Shown: positions 33,635 to 42,111 of the stretch, piece by piece
Numbering within the stretch: position 1 is the first letter of the stretch
Layout of the letters: every line of letters starts with the position of its first letter
Assembly (NCBI RefSeq): GCF_030012215.1
Contig: NZ_JASCXX010000025.1
Location: 1-64,000, forward strand
DNA from: Anaerobaca lacustris
Lineage (GTDB): Bacteria > Planctomycetota > Phycisphaerae > Sedimentisphaerales > Anaerobacaceae
Direction: 5' to 3'
Length of the DNA: 64,000 nt
Notes under the pieces: generated by a model
What the model saw: the letters and a program-made list of their open reading frames with translations, nothing else
Database searches by the model: none
What the model was told of the DNA's origin: nothing
Position numbers and translations under genes: made by a program

Positions 33635-34648
33635 ATGGCAGACAAGCAAGTCGATCGACGTCGGTTTATCCAGAAGTCGGTGGCGGCCTCGGCCGGGATG
33701 GCCCTGGGGCTGCGAAGCTTCGAGGAGCAGAACCTCCGTGCCCAGATGGCCGAGGGCGGCGGGCCGGCCCGGAATCGGGCGCAATCGAGCGCCGCGCCGA
33801 CGCCCACCGGGAAGATCAAGGACCTGACGATCAGCCGGATGTTCTGTGGCGGCAACCTCATTGGTGGATGGGCCCACAGCCGGGACCTGATCTACGTTTC
33901 GAGCCTGGTCAAGGCCTATCACAGCGACGAGAAGGTCTTCGAGACGCTGGCACTGGCCGAGGAGATGGGCATCAACACGATCCTGGGCAATCCCAGCGCC
34001 GACCGCGTGCTCAATCGCTATTGGAACGAGCGGGGCGGCCACATCCAGTTCATCTCCGACTGCGCCGCCGGGGCCAGCATCAAGGAGGGGGTCAAGCGTT
34101 CCGTAGACAGCGGGGCGCATGCCGTGTACGTGCAGGGCGGGTTGGCGGACATGGCCGTGCGCGACGGCAAGACCGATCTGGTCGGCGAGGCCCTGGAGTA
34201 CATGCGGCAGTTCGGCGTCCCCAGCGGGCTCGGCGCCCACGATCTGGAGACGATCAAGGCCTTCGTCGAGGCGGGGTTCAAGCCGGACTTCTGGGTCAAG
34301 ACCCTGCACCCGGACAACTACTGGTCGGCCACGGCGCAGGAGAATCGCAAGCCGTTCGACGCGGTGGGGCCCTACGGGCAGAAGCACGGTGAGCACCACG
34401 ACAACATGTGGTGCCGCAACCCCGCTGAGACGATCGCGTATATGAACGGTCTCAAGGAGCCGTGGATCGCCTTCAAGGTCCTGGCCGCCGGGGCCCTGCA
34501 TCCGCGCGACGGGTTCAAGTTCGCCTTCGAGGGCGGCGCGGACTTCATCTGCGTGGGCATGTTCGACTTCCAGCTTCGCGAGAACGTCATCCTCGCCCAG
34601 CAGACGCTCTCCGGCGACCTGCGTCGATCTCGCCCCTGGTGCGCCTGA
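33635..34648 (+). CDS. Tat-exported TIM-barrel (aldo/keto reductase-like) protein, copy 2
   Basis: 337 residues, starting 14 bases after copy 1. Tat signal: VDRRRFIQKSVAASAGMALG. The barrel follows copy 1 closely: ISRMFCGGNLIGGWAHSRD, LALAEEMGINTILGNPS, GAHAVYVQGGLADMAV, VPSGLGAHDLETIKAFVEA, WIAFKVLAAGALHPRDGF, GADFICVGMFDFQLREN, and the same final RSRPW-x-A. Copy 2 has an extra segment (GPYGQKHGEHHDNMWCRNP, around residue 245-263) rich in His and Cys that could bind metal. Tandem duplication followed by divergence is the simplest reading. The two may form a heterodimer or act on related substrates. Confidence 0.7.
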   Translation: MADKQVDRRRFIQKSVAASAGMALGLRSFEEQNLRAQMAEGGGPARNRAQSSAAPTPTGKIKDLTISRMFCGGNLIGGWAHSRDLIYVSSLVKAYHSDEKVFETLALAEEMGINTILGNPSADRVLNRYWNERGGHIQFISDCAAGASIKEGVKRSVDSGAHAVYVQGGLADMAVRDGKTDLVGEALEYMRQFGVPSGLGAHDLETIKAFVEAGFKPDFWVKTLHPDNYWSATAQENRKPFDAVGPYGQKHGEHHDNMWCRNPAETIAYMNGLKEPWIAFKVLAAGALHPRDGFKFAFEGGADFICVGMFDFQLRENVILAQQTLSGDLRRSRPWCA

Positions 34649-34710
34649 GAGGCATTTCACAGATCGGTTCAGCCGTAGCGCTCAGGCGTCGTGCCGCACG
34701 AGAAAGCAAA

Positions 34711-34750
34711 AGGGCCGGGCAACTTGGAAGCTGCCCGGCCCTCTTCTCTT
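34711..34750. terminator. Bidirectional terminator between convergent genes
   Basis: An 11-bp perfect stem (AGGGCCGGGCA with TGCCCGGCCCT) and 10-base loop. On the plus strand it is followed by CTTCTCTTT; on the minus strand by TTTTGCTTTCT. It lies between the second TIM-barrel gene and the LamG gene, which converge. Confidence 0.75.
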
Positions 34751-34775
34751 TGCAGAATGCTGCGGTGTCAGACCC

Positions 34776-37721
34776 TTAGAAGGGTTTATGCAGCGGCATG
34801 GTTCTTCCAGCCAGCCATGCGATTTCTCCATCGGACAGCGCTTCGTTGTAGACGCGCACCTCATCGACGGCGCCGGGGAAGAAGACTTCATTGTCCTGGC
34901 GCTTGCCCACGTGGAACGGGCCCGGCGTGTTGACGTTGTCCACGTCGTCGCTGCCGACCAGCGCCCCGTCGCCATACCACTTCACGGTCGTGCCGTCAAA
35001 CGAGGCCGCCAGGTGGTGCCATTCCAGATCGATCGGGAGGATATTGAACTCCCAGCCGTGACGGTGCAGGCCGTAATAACCCAAGGTCGCGCTGGTGCCG
35101 CTGGTACCGACGGCTTCGATGTCGAAGTGTTGCCCGTTCGTACCCGGTCCGGTAAAGCCGAAGACGTTGGCCCAAGCTGTGATCGTGGTCGTGTCGGCCT
35201 TGGCCCAGCCGGAGATCGTCCTCGGCGCAGCGCCGCTGATTCCGACGCTGCTGACGGTGACATACGTTCGGACGCCGTCCAGCGCGATGGCCTGGCCGTC
35301 CACACCAGCGACATACGTCGGGTTGCCCTGTACCGTTCCGTGGAAGGCGTTGCCCGAGCTGTCGTTTGCGTTGCCGTCAAAGGCGTAGCGAGCGACCAGA
35401 CTGGCCGTGCCCGGCTCGGTCGGCGTAGTGAACTCGGGCGCCTGCGGATAGAGCCGGATATCATCGATGTAGATGACTCCCGATGCACCGGCGCCCTCGA
35501 CGCCGATCGTCAACTTTGTGACGCCGCTCACGCTACCGCCGACCGCTGACAGATCGATGTTCCACGGCTGCCATGCCCCTCTCTTGATGTCGGAGGCATC
35601 GCCGTCATAGGCGACCTTGGTGTTGTTGATCTTCAGGTACAACTGCCCGGTGTTGTCCGGATCGCCGTAGAAGTACAGCGACAGGGTCCGGATGCCGCTG
35701 GCGGTCCAGTTCTGAGCCGCGAAGGTCCGCTCGGCCTCCGCAACGGCCGTCCCACCGGTGTTCTCATAGAACAGCGGCATCGACTGGCGACCGCTGCGGA
35801 CGATCGTTTGCTCGGCAAACGGTGCAGTCATGTTGCCGACCGTCGAACCGGTTCCGTTGACCCAGCCATCGATCCACGTGTCGAAGATGGCTTCGCCGGC
35901 CTCGATGTCGTCGCCGTAGCTCTCGAAGTCCTCGACCACCACGAACGCGCGGGTCGCGAAGCTCCAGAGCGTCCCTTCCCATGTGGTGATGGCCTCGACC
36001 TCATTGACCTCGGCCACCTTCCAGTAGTAGGTGGTCGCCAGGTCGAGCGCGCCCGGTGCGATGCTGGCCTGTGCGACCGTGCCCAGCAGGTCCAGTGCCT
36101 CGGCGTCGGTGCCGAAGTACACCTCATGCGAACCCGCTTCGCGTCCGGCGCGCCAGCTCAGGACGGCGTCGGTATTGACGTTGGTGGCCCCATCGGCCGG
36201 CTGCGGCTCTCGTGCCTGGACGGGGATGTAGGTGAAGCGGACTTCGCTGAGCCCGTACTGGCCCATCATGCCGAAGGCGCTGTTGACGGTGAGCTTGACG
36301 GCTTTGACCGCAAGCCCGTCGAAATCGATGGTCGAGTTGTAGACGTAGCCCGCTCTGGCCGTGGCCTGTTCCAGGTCGAAATCGCCCAAGGCGGTCCACG
36401 TTTCGCCGTCGGCGGAGTACTCGACGGTGACGTTCTTCAGTCCGAAGCCGAGCAGCTTTTCGAACTGGACGTTGTAGTTCCAGACATGGAGTTGATAGAG
36501 CTTGTAGGCCGCGTCGAACTCGTACTGGATGTACAGGGCCGATCCGTCCGCCGGAGGCCGGGCCGTCCACATGTCGAACGCCTCGACGGAGTGCCCGTCG
36601 GCGGCGTCAAGACCGGAACCGTTGACCGTGTTCTCCGGGCCGGACATCGCGTCCGAATCGCCATTGCTCGTAGCGATGACGTTCGCGACGGCATAGGCGA
36701 ACGGTTCGACCTCGAAGCTCCAGATCAGGCCCTTGAAGATCGTTCCGCCTGCCTCGACCTCATCGACGCGCCAGTAATAGGTCTGGCTGAATTCAAGACG
36801 TCCCGGATTGTATGTCAGGGCCGCCTGGCCCTGGCTGGCCAGCACGCCCATCGGATTGGCGCGGGTGGCCGCATTGACGTCCTCGAAACTCGTCCCGAAG
36901 TAGACGTCGTGCGTTGCGGCCGATTCACCCGCCGCCCAGCTCAAGATCGTGTCGCGCGGCACGTCGGTCGCGTCTTCGGCCGGCACAGGGTTGCTGGCCA
37001 GCGCCGGATCGAACAGGCCGCCCATGATCGCCAGGATCTCGGCTTCGGTCAGGGCCCGGCTGAAGAAGCAGACGTCGTCCAGCGAACCGCCGCTCATCCG
37101 ACGCGCTACCCAGTCGGCATTGCCGTCGCCGCCGAGATACGTCAATCCGTCCCAGGCAATGGTTCCGTGGGCGACATTGTTGACAGCAGACGCCTCGCCG
37201 TTGAGATAGAACGTTGCCTTGTCGGGCTCGACCGTCACCGCGCAGTGGGCCCACTCATTGAGCGGATGCAGGACGTTGCCGCGGAAGCTCCAGGTGTTGG
37301 AGGCGTCGGCCCAGTGATAGGCCAACTGCCGGTCGGCCAGCAGGTTGAAGCCGGAGGCGGGACCGGGATTGCGGTGCATGATGATCGACGCCCATTCGGG
37401 CTGTGCCGCGGGGGCAAACAGCCAGCCGGCCATGGTGGCCTGACTCAGCGACAGGCCCATCGGCTGGATCTCGACCAGCGTCGGCCCGACCAGCGTAATG
37501 GCGTTGCCGTAGACGCCCGTCGTCCAGGCCGGACTGCCGTTGACGAACTCGCCGTCGTTGCCGTTGGGCGACGAATCGGCCACGATGCTGCCGGCGCCCT
37601 CGTCACAGGTCCACCAGCCGATGATGGCCGGGTCGCTGAGGGGGTTGAACGCTCCGGCGGTGCCCTGCATCAGGGCCAACAGTACGATCAGGAATGCGAA
37701 ACAAGTGCATCGCTTCCACAT
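34776..37721 (-). CDS. Large secreted LamG/discoidin/fibronectin-like surface protein
   Basis: 981 residues; AAGGAG precedes the ATG at 37721. Signal peptide MWKRCTCFAFLIVLLALM, cut near AGA-F. Domains in order: LamG/concanavalin-like lectin (about 30-235; WTCDEGAGSIVADSSPNGND, SGGSLDDVCFFSRALTEAE), a fibronectin-III-like unit (about 243-345; NPVPAEDATDVPRDTILSW, THDVYFGTS, YYWRVDEV), a discoidin (F5/8 C-like) domain (about 350-505), a second Fn3-like unit (PQPADGATNVNTDAVLSW, HEVYFGTD), a jelly-roll module beginning FVVVEDFESYGDDI, and a C-terminal LamG domain (YAFDGNANDSSGNAFHG, GAVDEVRVYNEALSDGEI). The arrangement binds carbohydrate, probably at the cell surface. No PEP-CTERM or anchor signal is seen. 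Convergent with the TIM-barrel pair. Confidence 0.88.
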   Translation of the reverse strand: MWKRCTCFAFLIVLLALMQGTAGAFNPLSDPAIIGWWTCDEGAGSIVADSSPNGNDGEFVNGSPAWTTGVYGNAITLVGPTLVEIQPMGLSLSQATMAGWLFAPAAQPEWASIIMHRNPGPASGFNLLADRQLAYHWADASNTWSFRGNVLHPLNEWAHCAVTVEPDKATFYLNGEASAVNNVAHGTIAWDGLTYLGGDGNADWVARRMSGGSLDDVCFFSRALTEAEILAIMGGLFDPALASNPVPAEDATDVPRDTILSWAAGESAATHDVYFGTSFEDVNAATRANPMGVLASQGQAALTYNPGRLEFSQTYYWRVDEVEAGGTIFKGLIWSFEVEPFAYAVANVIATSNGDSDAMSGPENTVNGSGLDAADGHSVEAFDMWTARPPADGSALYIQYEFDAAYKLYQLHVWNYNVQFEKLLGFGLKNVTVEYSADGETWTALGDFDLEQATARAGYVYNSTIDFDGLAVKAVKLTVNSAFGMMGQYGLSEVRFTYIPVQAREPQPADGATNVNTDAVLSWRAGREAGSHEVYFGTDAEALDLLGTVAQASIAPGALDLATTYYWKVAEVNEVEAITTWEGTLWSFATRAFVVVEDFESYGDDIEAGEAIFDTWIDGWVNGTGSTVGNMTAPFAEQTIVRSGRQSMPLFYENTGGTAVAEAERTFAAQNWTASGIRTLSLYFYGDPDNTGQLYLKINNTKVAYDGDASDIKRGAWQPWNIDLSAVGGSVSGVTKLTIGVEGAGASGVIYIDDIRLYPQAPEFTTPTEPGTASLVARYAFDGNANDSSGNAFHGTVQGNPTYVAGVDGQAIALDGVRTYVTVSSVGISGAAPRTISGWAKADTTTITAWANVFGFTGPGTNGQHFDIEAVGTSGTSATLGYYGLHRHGWEFNILPIDLEWHHLAASFDGTTVKWYGDGALVGSDDVDNVNTPGPFHVGKRQDNEVFFPGAVDEVRVYNEALSDGEIAWLAGRTMPLHKPF

Positions 37722-37885
37722 AGGGATTCTCCTTCACAAAAGACCACTCAAACCGCGCTCTGACCACACATCAGGGCTCTGGATCTCCCCCGTTTCATTA
37801 CAGCTACTCGATTTTTCTACCCGCGCAGCCCCAAGGGGCCACGGCCCGTTTCCCCCTCCACGGATTACAAGAGATGGTATCGGCC

Positions 37886-37898
37886 GGATCACCTCCTT
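37886..37898 (-). promoter_or_regulatory. Extended Shine-Dalgarno-like sequence without a start codon
   Basis: On the minus strand AAGGAGGTGATCC is complementary over 13 bases to the conserved 3' end of bacterial 16S rRNA. No ATG, GTG or TTG follows at the usual distance (next bases GGCCGATACC). It lies in the LamG leader about 165 bases before the LamG ATG. Confidence 0.5.
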
Positions 37899-38131
37899 CC
37901 TGTAGAAGATTGGCGACGCTTGGCGTGGGCAGACCGGGTCCGGCATGTGCGGAAACCATGCGTTCTGCGTCCCCCTCTGTCTTCTGCGTGCCAAGAACAC
38001 ACTGCGCCAGGTCCTCCGACACTGACTCTATGTGCGATTCCGAGTTTGCCGAGGTGTCTGCGGCGTCCGATCCCCCGACCCGATCACCGGATCGAACGGC
38101 GCAGAAAGACTACTCCTCACGAACACAATTA

Positions 38132-38160
38132 TTTATACCAGATAGCGACGCGGCCTGCAA
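38132..38160 (-). promoter_or_regulatory. Sigma70-like promoter of the LamG gene
   Basis: On the minus strand TTGCAG (38160-38155), 17-base spacer, TATAAA (38137-38132), in a locally AT-rich stretch. It lies downstream of the membrane/TPR gene, so LamG has independent transcription. Confidence 0.55.
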
Positions 38161-38214
38161 GTGCATTTTCTCGGACGCTGCGCCGCCCACAGCCGCCTTG
38201 GTTGCGGGCGAAGC

Positions 38215-40146
38215 CTACACCAGGCCCACCGACCCGAAGGCGAAATAGAAGAAGTAGCTGGTGCCGAACTCGCGGATCAGCAGGTTGAATGTCGCCTGCT
38301 GGGTCTGGGGCTGCATCGAACCTCGGATTTGCACGAACCGTTGGTATCTCTGGATGGTTCCAGGGCTTATCTTGATGCGTCCCAGGTCGGGCTTCTGCCT
38401 CTGGGCCCCGTAGTGGATCAGGACGGCCTCTTCATACAGGGTGGGGGTTGTGTGGTAGCCCAACTCGTCGAGGCGGTGCAGATTCTCGACGATCTTGTCG
38501 ACTTTGCCGGTCAGCAGATAGCACGCCATGAGGTACTCGAAGGCCATCTTATTGCGCGGGTTCCGCTCCAGCAGCCTGGCCAGGGTCCGTTCGAGGGGCT
38601 CGGCGGCGGCCACCGCCAGCGGGTCGTCCGGCATGCAGGAGCGGATTCGCTCGATGTAGGCGGCCCGATCGGGCGACAGGCCGTGGTCCAGATCGTGCAA
38701 CCATGATTGAGCGGTCTCCTGGCGGATCGGGTCCCGCTTTAGTGCGTTCAGATAGATCCGCGCCGTGTCGGGCTGGCCCTTGACGAGGCTGACCTGCCCC
38801 AACGTCTCCAGGGCGACGCCGAGATGGTCCTTGGTTGCCAGCAGCTCCGAGGCCAGCTTCTGGGCCAGGTTGGCGTGGCCGAGCTCCAGAAAGGCGTTGC
38901 TGAGCTTGTACAGGGCCAGATCGGACTCCCGTTGCTCGTGCGTAATCAGAAGAGCGTGTGGGTTCAGGGGGAACGTGAACATGTCGTAGGGGAGCCGGCC
39001 GGTGTGATAGAGGGCCCGAAGGATATCGTGATTGACGAAGACGTTGATCCTGCCTTTGGGCAGCCGGCGGCCGAGCGCCAGGACGTCGTCCCATCGCTTC
39101 TCGCACGCGTAGTAGTTCGACAGGACATAGGGCTTGCGCAGCTCGTCACGGTCGAAATACAGCCCGAGGGCCATCAAGACGATCGGTGCGGCGGCCAGGG
39201 CCGGCTTGAAGAGGGCTGCCGGGAACGACCTCTTGTGTCGTGAAGCACCGTGCTTGTCGCGTCTCTTGGTCTTCTTCGAACGGCCGGCGGACTTCTGCCT
39301 TCTCCAGGCGACCAGGCGGCTGCCGACAAAGGTCAGCAGCACGGCCAGAGGCGCCAGCCCGTACAGACAGTAGATCAGGACCCTCAGGAATGGTCCGGCA
39401 CCGGTGACGACCGATGGGACGAATGGCGTCAGGATTGAGAACGCCCGGCGCGGGGCGATCAGGAACACGTACTGGGCGGGGACCCAGACCACTGCGACGC
39501 TCGTGGGCGGGATGAGAATGGCCAGCGTCCAATTCCTGCGAAGGAAGATTGCATGGACCGCAGCCGTTGTCGCGAACACCAGCAACGCCCCCGACCCGCC
39601 CATCCAGAAGGCGAAGGCAGCCATCGGAACACAGGTCGCGATGCGAACCCAGGTGCGGCGAAATGCGAGTTTCTCGAAGGCAAGGGCCAGGACGAGTCCC
39701 AGCCAGACGGCCAGGGCGGCCGGCAGGGGATGTTTGTAGTGGCTGTAGATCAGGAAGAAGGCAACCGCCGGCAGGGCGGTCAGCGAGCCGGTGTTTGCGG
39801 CACCGGCAAGGGCCAGATGCCGCCGGAGCGATTCGCCGATCCCCAAGGCCACCAGTATGATGATCAGGGCCCCCAGGCATGCGTGGTAGTATCCCTGCGA
39901 CAGCAGCCCGGCCACATAAAGAACACCGCCGCCCGGCACAGCCAGGCGGTTCAGCAGAAAGGCCCGGCCCGTGGCGAACAGCGGGGCATCCGGGAGGATC
40001 GTTCCGAAGCAGTGGTAGATCAGGTGGGGCTCGACAACCAGCCATAGGTACAGGAAGCACAGCACGAAGAACAGCAGGTTCTGCGGCAGCCATTGGGCTC
40101 TGAGCGTCATGCCCTTGCTTGTCCGGGCTTGTGTGGTTTCCGCCAT
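38215..40146 (-). CDS. Polytopic membrane protein with C-terminal TPR-like helices (DUF6057-like)
   Basis: 643 residues. About ten membrane helices occupy residues 20-330 (e.g. LLFFVLCFLYLWLVV, LGALIIILVALGIG, LPAVAFFLIYSHY, GLAPLAVLLTFVG, APIVLMALGLYF), broken by a basic loop (RRQKSAGRSKKTKRRDKHGASRHKR). From about 345 the protein is soluble and helical with TPR-like repeats: YACEKRWDDVLALGRRL, DLALYKLSNAFLELGHANLAQKLA, LGQVSLVKGQPDTARIYL, NKMAFEYLMACYLLTGKVDKIV. The layout recalls the DUF6057 family of Bacteroidetes; I am not certain of that label. It begins six bases after the CxxCH beta-propeller gene, so they form a two-gene operon and probably one envelope complex. Function unknown. Confidence 0.65.
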   Translation of the reverse strand: MAETTQARTSKGMTLRAQWLPQNLLFFVLCFLYLWLVVEPHLIYHCFGTILPDAPLFATGRAFLLNRLAVPGGGVLYVAGLLSQGYYHACLGALIIILVALGIGESLRRHLALAGAANTGSLTALPAVAFFLIYSHYKHPLPAALAVWLGLVLALAFEKLAFRRTWVRIATCVPMAAFAFWMGGSGALLVFATTAAVHAIFLRRNWTLAILIPPTSVAVVWVPAQYVFLIAPRRAFSILTPFVPSVVTGAGPFLRVLIYCLYGLAPLAVLLTFVGSRLVAWRRQKSAGRSKKTKRRDKHGASRHKRSFPAALFKPALAAAPIVLMALGLYFDRDELRKPYVLSNYYACEKRWDDVLALGRRLPKGRINVFVNHDILRALYHTGRLPYDMFTFPLNPHALLITHEQRESDLALYKLSNAFLELGHANLAQKLASELLATKDHLGVALETLGQVSLVKGQPDTARIYLNALKRDPIRQETAQSWLHDLDHGLSPDRAAYIERIRSCMPDDPLAVAAAEPLERTLARLLERNPRNKMAFEYLMACYLLTGKVDKIVENLHRLDELGYHTTPTLYEEAVLIHYGAQRQKPDLGRIKISPGTIQRYQRFVQIRGSMQPQTQQATFNLLIREFGTSYFFYFAFGSVGLV

Positions 40147-40152
40147 CGCGGG

Positions 40153-41706
40153 CTACTCCCGTTCCTGCCAGGGATCGGACGGCACTGTCTTCGGGCTGGC
40201 CCCTGTGATGGGGATGTCGGTCGCGATGGACGGCCCGGCGCGGGCCGCCTGGGCGAGCCGCCACTTCCTTACGTTGACCGGTCCGGTGACCAGTTCCGGG
40301 GTACTGTACGTCTCAAGGAGCGAATCGTAGGTGGTCGGGTCTTTCTGAGGCACGACGAAGGGTTTGTGCGCCGTCCCGGCCTCGTCGATGTAGCTCAGAT
40401 ACGTCCGGGTGAACAGGCCGCCCTGACGCTTGCTGCTGAAGGCGATCCAGCGGCTGTTGCTCGACCAACTGTGCCACGATTCCGAGAACTCGCTGTTGAT
40501 CGCCAGCCTGCGGTACTGTCGGGTGGCCAAGTCCATGATGTAGAGGTCGCTGCTGGGCTGATAGACGGGGAAGCAGCCGTAGTCGCACATGCAGAACAGC
40601 AGGAACCGCCCGTCCGGCGAGACCCTGGGCAACAGGATGCTCAGGCCCGTCTCCTGGGCCGATAGGATGGTCTCCGCCTGGCCCCATTGGCCCGTCTCGA
40701 TGTCGTAGCCGATACGCAGCAGATCGTATTTGAGATCCTCGTAGTTGTCGGGCGGCACCTTGTTGCGGTCCTCCCACAGGATCGGGGCGCTGCAATAGTA
40801 GAGGAACTTGCCGTCGGGTGACCACGCGGGATAGGTTTCGAGCCGGTCTTTGTCGGCCAGTTCGGGCGGAGAGGTCGCCGTGCGGCTTTCAACGTCGTAA
40901 CAGACCAGCGCCGAGTCCAGATCGGCCACATCCCGCACCTCCATCGCCCCGGCGCGGAAAAACTGGATGACCTTGTTGATCGAATACACGGCGACACGAC
41001 CGCTGGGGTGCCACGCCGTGTAGCCCCATTTGGCGCCGACCTTCTCGACCTGCCCGTCCTGGGCCAGCAGCGTGTGGCTGCCGTATGTGGCGCTGCGCAG
41101 GCTGATGGACAGGGTCTCGGGGTCGTTGCCGGCGAAGCTGTGACAGTTCAGGCACCCTTCGCCGAACGATCGGCCATGCAGGACGACCGAGGTATCGAAG
41201 CCGGCGAGGTTCCGCTGGTAGATGCCGATGTCCTTCCACCAGTTGTAGAGTGGCTTCATGAGCCGGAATACCAGGGTCCCGTCGATGTCTTCCTTGGCGA
41301 TGGTGTTGGTGACGGTCTGAAAACGCCGCCATTGGCGGTCCTGGCCCTGGACGTAAATGTCGAAATGCAGGTCACGACCCCGGTTGGCGTCCAGCAGCTT
41401 GCGCCATGGACGAGCAGAGAGGCGCATCTGCCCCGTCTTGCCGAATGCGGTGACCGGTACGCCGTGTTGCGAGTGGACCTTGAGGAAATACGCGCGGCCT
41501 TCCTCCCGGATCTGGAGATTCAGAGGGGCGATGTTGGCCGGGATGACGGTTCCCGAGTAGTCCGGGCTGATGTCGGGCTCGCGCGCGACCTCGCTGTATT
41601 GGTCCACGGCGCTGGGAGAGCAGGACGCCGGCCAGAGGGCTGTCGCGACGACGATGCAGCCAACGAAGGCCGTGACGACGAATCGTTTTCTCAACTGACT
41701 TGCCAC
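40153..41706 (-). CDS. Exported beta-propeller (PD40/TolB-like) protein with one CxxCH haem-binding motif
   Basis: 517 residues from GTG 41706 with AGTAGGA eight bases upstream. A signal sequence (FVVTAFVGCIVVATALWPA) may end at a lipidated Cys (ASC). An N-terminal beta domain of about 150 residues is followed by C185-L-N-C188-H189 in FGEGCLNCHSFAG, a single cytochrome-c haem site, and then TolB/PD40-type propeller blades: YTAWHPSGRVAVYSI, TYPAWSPDGKFLYYCS, LPRVSPDGRFLLFCM, SSDLYIMDLATRQYRRL, SWSSNSRWIAFSSKR. Proteins that fuse haem-c sites to such propellers sense or transfer electrons in the periplasm. It is cotranscribed with the polytopic membrane/TPR gene. The true partner reaction is unknown. 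Confidence 0.75.
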   Translation of the reverse strand: MASQLRKRFVVTAFVGCIVVATALWPASCSPSAVDQYSEVAREPDISPDYSGTVIPANIAPLNLQIREEGRAYFLKVHSQHGVPVTAFGKTGQMRLSARPWRKLLDANRGRDLHFDIYVQGQDRQWRRFQTVTNTIAKEDIDGTLVFRLMKPLYNWWKDIGIYQRNLAGFDTSVVLHGRSFGEGCLNCHSFAGNDPETLSISLRSATYGSHTLLAQDGQVEKVGAKWGYTAWHPSGRVAVYSINKVIQFFRAGAMEVRDVADLDSALVCYDVESRTATSPPELADKDRLETYPAWSPDGKFLYYCSAPILWEDRNKVPPDNYEDLKYDLLRIGYDIETGQWGQAETILSAQETGLSILLPRVSPDGRFLLFCMCDYGCFPVYQPSSDLYIMDLATRQYRRLAINSEFSESWHSWSSNSRWIAFSSKRQGGLFTRTYLSYIDEAGTAHKPFVVPQKDPTTYDSLLETYSTPELVTGPVNVRKWRLAQAARAGPSIATDIPITGASPKTVPSDPWQERE

Positions 41707-41825
41707 GCAGGACGTCCTACTTCGACCTGTTCGACTGTGGTCTGAACTCTCTACCGCGACAGTCTGTCAGGTGCGGGCGGAGAATTCAAGCCCCGAAGGG
41801 GATCGGGCGCAACGAAATCGCCGAA

Positions 41826-41883
41826 CGCACAGAAAGAAGCCCCCGCGTTTGATGAGGGAGAGGAAGCGAGACGTTGCGGGGGC
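41826..41883 (-). terminator. Possible attenuator hairpin in the leader of the CxxCH/membrane operon
   Basis: GCCCCCGC (41883-41876) and GCGGGGGC (41846-41839) on the minus strand form a perfect 8-bp stem with a 29-base loop, followed by TTCTTTCT. It lies between the promoter and the first codon, where a terminator would stop the operon unless an alternative fold or protein intervenes. The large loop makes this tentative. Confidence 0.4.
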
Positions 41884-41907
41884 CTGTGGACTGCCTTCAC
41901 ATCGTTC

Positions 41908-41936
41908 ATGGTATCCGAGGGGACCGGTCGGGTCAA
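41908..41936 (-). promoter_or_regulatory. Sigma70-like promoter of the CxxCH/membrane operon
   Basis: On the minus strand TTGACC (41936-41931), 17-base spacer, TACCAT (41913-41908). Leader length about 195 nt. Confidence 0.5.
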
Positions 41937-42031
41937 GACGTCAGACGTGATTTTTCCGGAAATCCCGGCGGCGTCGGCCGGCCGCAGACCGTCGGGTCGG
42001 GCAAACGACCGGTTCGATCCCATCGCTTTTC

Positions 42032-42060
42032 TTGACGGGGCGGCTTCGACGCCTTATATA
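42032..42060 (+). promoter_or_regulatory. Sigma70-like promoter of ykgJ-hisS
   Basis: TTGACG (42032-42037), 17-base spacer, TATATA (42055-42060). Predicted start near 42067, about 45 nt before the ATG. Confidence 0.65.
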
Positions 42061-42111
42061 GTGAGACTTTGAAGGGATGCTTCATTGGTATGGAACCTAA
42101 GGGGATGCTGA

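Larger units (their letters stand above)
37722..38214. other. Long leader region upstream of the LamG gene
   Basis: About 490 bases with no convincing gene, between the LamG gene and the stop of the membrane/TPR gene on the same strand. A minus-strand promoter at 38132-38160 implies a LamG leader of about 400 nt. The leader contains an ideal Shine-Dalgarno sequence (37886-37898) without a nearby start, and a GC-rich hairpin-forming segment (CGTGGCCCC/GGGGCTGCG near 37825-37845). An open frame at 37804-38022 (minus, 72 codons) has no recognised motif and I do not call it a gene. No known riboswitch was recognised. Confidence 0.55.
41707..42111. other. Divergent regulatory region, CxxCH operon / ykgJ-hisS operon
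   Basis: No gene. It carries a minus-strand promoter (41908-41936), a hairpin followed by a T-rich run in the leader of the minus-strand operon (41826-41883), and the plus-strand promoter for the ykgJ-like gene (42032-42060). Confidence 0.6.

Noticed and set aside
37880-37900. 16S rRNA 3'-end-like sequence on the plus strand as an rRNA fragment
   Set aside because: Only about 13 bases match and no other rRNA sequence flanks it; better read as a Shine-Dalgarno sequence on the minus strand.
37804-38022. 72-codon minus-strand frame in the LamG leader
   Set aside because: No motif, poor start context, and interrupted by the ideal Shine-Dalgarno site in another frame.
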